Shown piece by piece: positions 12,750-14,333 of a stretch of DNA of 14,333 nucleotides. The translations under genes and the position numbers were made by a program. Source of the stretch: an uncultured Clostridia bacterium (lineage in GTDB: Bacteria > Bacillota > Clostridia > Christensenellales > Borkfalkiaceae); assembly GCA_934230055.1 (NCBI GenBank), contig CAKQEE010000014.1, positions 1-14,333 of the forward strand, read 5' to 3'. The notes beneath the pieces are model-generated. The model saw only the letters and a program-made list of their open reading frames with translations, searched no databases and was not told the origin of the DNA. How positions within the stretch are numbered: position 1 is the stretch's first letter; each line of letters opens with the position of its first letter.

Positions 12750-14084
12750 ATGAAGAAAGGAAAGTCAATTACGTTACTTACGATAATTTGCGTTTTGATT
12801 GCGCTTCTTATCGCGATGACGTTCGCTACCTTTTCCGTCGGCGTAAAAAATTACAACGGCGTTATAGGTGCTATCGAGCTGGATTACGATCTTAAAGGCG
12901 GCACGGCTTATACGCTTACGCTCGCAAAAGACAACGTAGAAGAGGTCGAGGACGTAAACGAGGTTATACGCACTCTCAAAAAGAGAATGGACGCTCTTGG
13001 CTACCAGACGTATTCCGTAACGGCGGTTAAAAGCACCGACGAAGCGGTAAAAGACTACGATATAAGAATAGAAGCGAAAGCTTCCGCCAACAAATACGGC
13101 GAACCCGATACCACCGCTCTTTCGCAGGATATAAGCGTTGTTGCGGCTTACGGCGAACTTAAATTTTACGGCGGCAGCTCTTCGAGTCCTACGGACGAAA
13201 TCCTTACGGACGGCGCGGTGATTAAAAGCGCGAAATACGCGGGTATAGATTCCGGCAGCGGAAGCGCGTATTACAGAATAGAGATAACTTTCACGGACTA
13301 TGCTTCCAAAGAACTTAAAGCGAAAATGAACGAAGGTACTTTCTATTTGAAAGTTACCCTCGGCGACAGCACGCTTATGAACTCCGAACTTTCTGCCACG
13401 AGCTTTACGGGAAGCACCCTTTCCATGTGGCTCGACGGTTCGCAGGGCGCGACCGAAGCGGACGCGAGAAGAAACGCGCTTCAAATCAGCTCGGGCGGAC
13501 TTGCTTATAAGTACGAGGTGTCGGACGGCGTAGAAGTTTCCGCGCCTTACGGCGAAAACGCCGCGCTCATATCCGCGGTGGCGATTTATGCGGTCGCTAT
13601 ACTTATAGCGGTAGCGTTCTTCGTTCTCGGTAAGGGTTACGGATTTATTTCCGCTCTTACCCTCGTGCTGTTCCTTTTGATAGAAGCTCTTATGCTTATC
13701 GCGGTACCGGGCGTAAAACTTTCGCTCGGCGGCGTCGTCGGAATAATTCTTTCCACCGTGCTTACCGCGGACGGGCTTATGGTTATATACAGAAGAATCT
13801 CCGAAGAGTTCAAGAACGGTAAAATGGCTAAAACCGCGGTTAAAAACGGTTTCCGTCGTTCTACTTTCCCGATACTCGGCGCGTGCTTTGCGGCGGCTGC
13901 CGTCGCGCTCTGCCTTTTCGTGCTTACCACGGGAACGGTTAAGGGCTTTGCGGTAACGTTCGGCATCGGCGCGGTAGTTTCCTTTATTTCTACCATGGTA
14001 TTTGCGAGAATGTTCGCAAGCCTCGTTCTCCCGATAGCGAACTACGGCGAGAAATTCCTTAATCTTAAAAGGGAGGAAGCTTAA
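12750..14084 (+). CDS. secD: SecD, Sec translocon accessory subunit (divergent)
   Basis: This 444-residue protein is a SecD-type subunit, which with SecF uses the proton gradient to pull exported proteins outward. There is a signal-anchor helix at about 7-28, the D1 motif YDLKGG (46-51), an extracytoplasmic domain (about 55-265) and five C-terminal helices. The P1-to-membrane junction 'SGGLAYKYEVSDGVEV' and 'GTVKGFAVTFGIG' (395-407) match SecD conservation. In the fourth transmembrane motif, the usual VDANVLIFERI reads TADGLMVIYRRI (339-350), keeping the Asp (341) implicated in proton transfer and an Arg, but little else. GGAGG lies six bases before the ATG. It is followed three bases later by secF. 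Confidence 0.88.
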   Translation: MKKGKSITLLTIICVLIALLIAMTFATFSVGVKNYNGVIGAIELDYDLKGGTAYTLTLAKDNVEEVEDVNEVIRTLKKRMDALGYQTYSVTAVKSTDEAVKDYDIRIEAKASANKYGEPDTTALSQDISVVAAYGELKFYGGSSSSPTDEILTDGAVIKSAKYAGIDSGSGSAYYRIEITFTDYASKELKAKMNEGTFYLKVTLGDSTLMNSELSATSFTGSTLSMWLDGSQGATEADARRNALQISSGGLAYKYEVSDGVEVSAPYGENAALISAVAIYAVAILIAVAFFVLGKGYGFISALTLVLFLLIEALMLIAVPGVKLSLGGVVGIILSTVLTADGLMVIYRRISEEFKNGKMAKTAVKNGFRRSTFPILGACFAAAAVALCLFVLTTGTVKGFAVTFGIGAVVSFISTMVFARMFASLVLPIANYGEKFLNLKREEA

Positions 14085-14087
14085 TAT

Positions 14088-14333
14088 ATGAAGTGTAACG
14101 TAATTTCCAAATGGAAAACATGGATTATAATCGCGGTTATCGCGATACTTGCGGGTGCGGTTATGCTCGGCGTGTTCGGACTTAACTATTCCGCGAACGA
14201 CAAAAACGCGTACGAAATTCAGATAACCGTTGCGGGCAGCGTGAACGACGTTGAAAAAACCGCTACGGAAGGCGCGGAAAAGTATTTTAAGGAAGTTAAA
14301 TGCGAACCCTCTTCCAAACAGACGATAGAAGAC
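14088..14333 (+). CDS. secF: SecF, N-terminal part (runs off the window)
   Basis: The ATG comes three bases after the secD stop, with GGGAGGA (14071-14077) inside the secD 3' end as Shine-Dalgarno. The 82 visible residues start with a short basic segment and a single helix (about 12-32), then an extracytoplasmic domain start 'NDKNAYEIQITVAGSVNDVE'. Position and topology fit SecF. The usual GIDFxGG motif after the first helix is not seen; the matching place reads GLNYSANDKNAYEI. The call therefore rests mainly on its place after secD, and the rest of the gene is outside the window. Confidence 0.72.
   Translation, partial: MKCNVISKWKTWIIIAVIAILAGAVMLGVFGLNYSANDKNAYEIQITVAGSVNDVEKTATEGAEKYFKEVKCEPSSKQTIED

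Noticed and set aside
12774..13484. 236-codon minus-strand frame opposite secD
   Set aside because: Antisense to a recognised secD; composition typical of reverse-strand shadows in this genome.

Overview
The window is a stretch of bacterial chromosome with all recognisable genes on the + strand. SpoVT (an endospore-stage regulator), the SpoVT/YabM-like gene order, FeoAB, a Na/Pi-PhoU transporter, a fused BY-kinase and a DUF1858 protein point to an endospore-forming member of the Bacillota, most likely class Clostridia. The sequences look divergent and the intergenic repeats are of a kind common in uncultured gut Clostridia. This placement is inference from gene content; no rRNA or tRNA gene is present to anchor it.

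Layout. (1) 143-2545: ferrous iron uptake. feoA and feoB overlap by four bases, then a strongly SD-led 55-residue acidic protein of unknown function. feoA has no Shine-Dalgarno and a perfect 10+10 bp inverted repeat covers its start codon. FeoB carries a sixth-cysteine C-terminal tail that resembles the separate FeoB-associated Cys-rich membrane protein. (2) 2546-3072: non-coding, holding two nested or adjacent dispersed palindromic repeats and a strong terminator. (3) 3073-6152: spoVT, a SpoVB/YabM-type flippase and a DusB-type tRNA dihydrouridine synthase, tightly packed. (4) 6191-7532: a nitrilase-fold protein in which all three catalytic residues appear to be replaced, then trmL (tRNA wobble 2'-O-methyltransferase). 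(5) 7657-9407: a Na/phosphate cotransporter with a C-terminal PhoU-like domain. (6) 9465-10884: a fused Wzz/BY-kinase regulator of polysaccharide synthesis, driven by a promoter whose -35 sits in a perfect 11-bp palindrome. (7) 10885-11226: hairpin-rich gap ending in a strong promoter overlapped by a terminator-like hairpin. (8) 11227-12578: a DUF1858 redox-disulfide protein and a double zinc-ribbon membrane protein. (9) 12662-14333: a divergent secD and the start of secF, which runs off the window.

Most of these are housekeeping or sporulation functions (iron and phosphate supply, tRNA modification, Sec export, envelope polysaccharide). I see no defence system, prophage, transposase, CRISPR array or secondary-metabolite cluster. 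The best candidates for something undescribed are the catalytically dead nitrilase-like protein between two tRNA-modification genes, the FeoB/Cys-tail fusion with its small acidic neighbour, and the atypical SecD/SecF pair.
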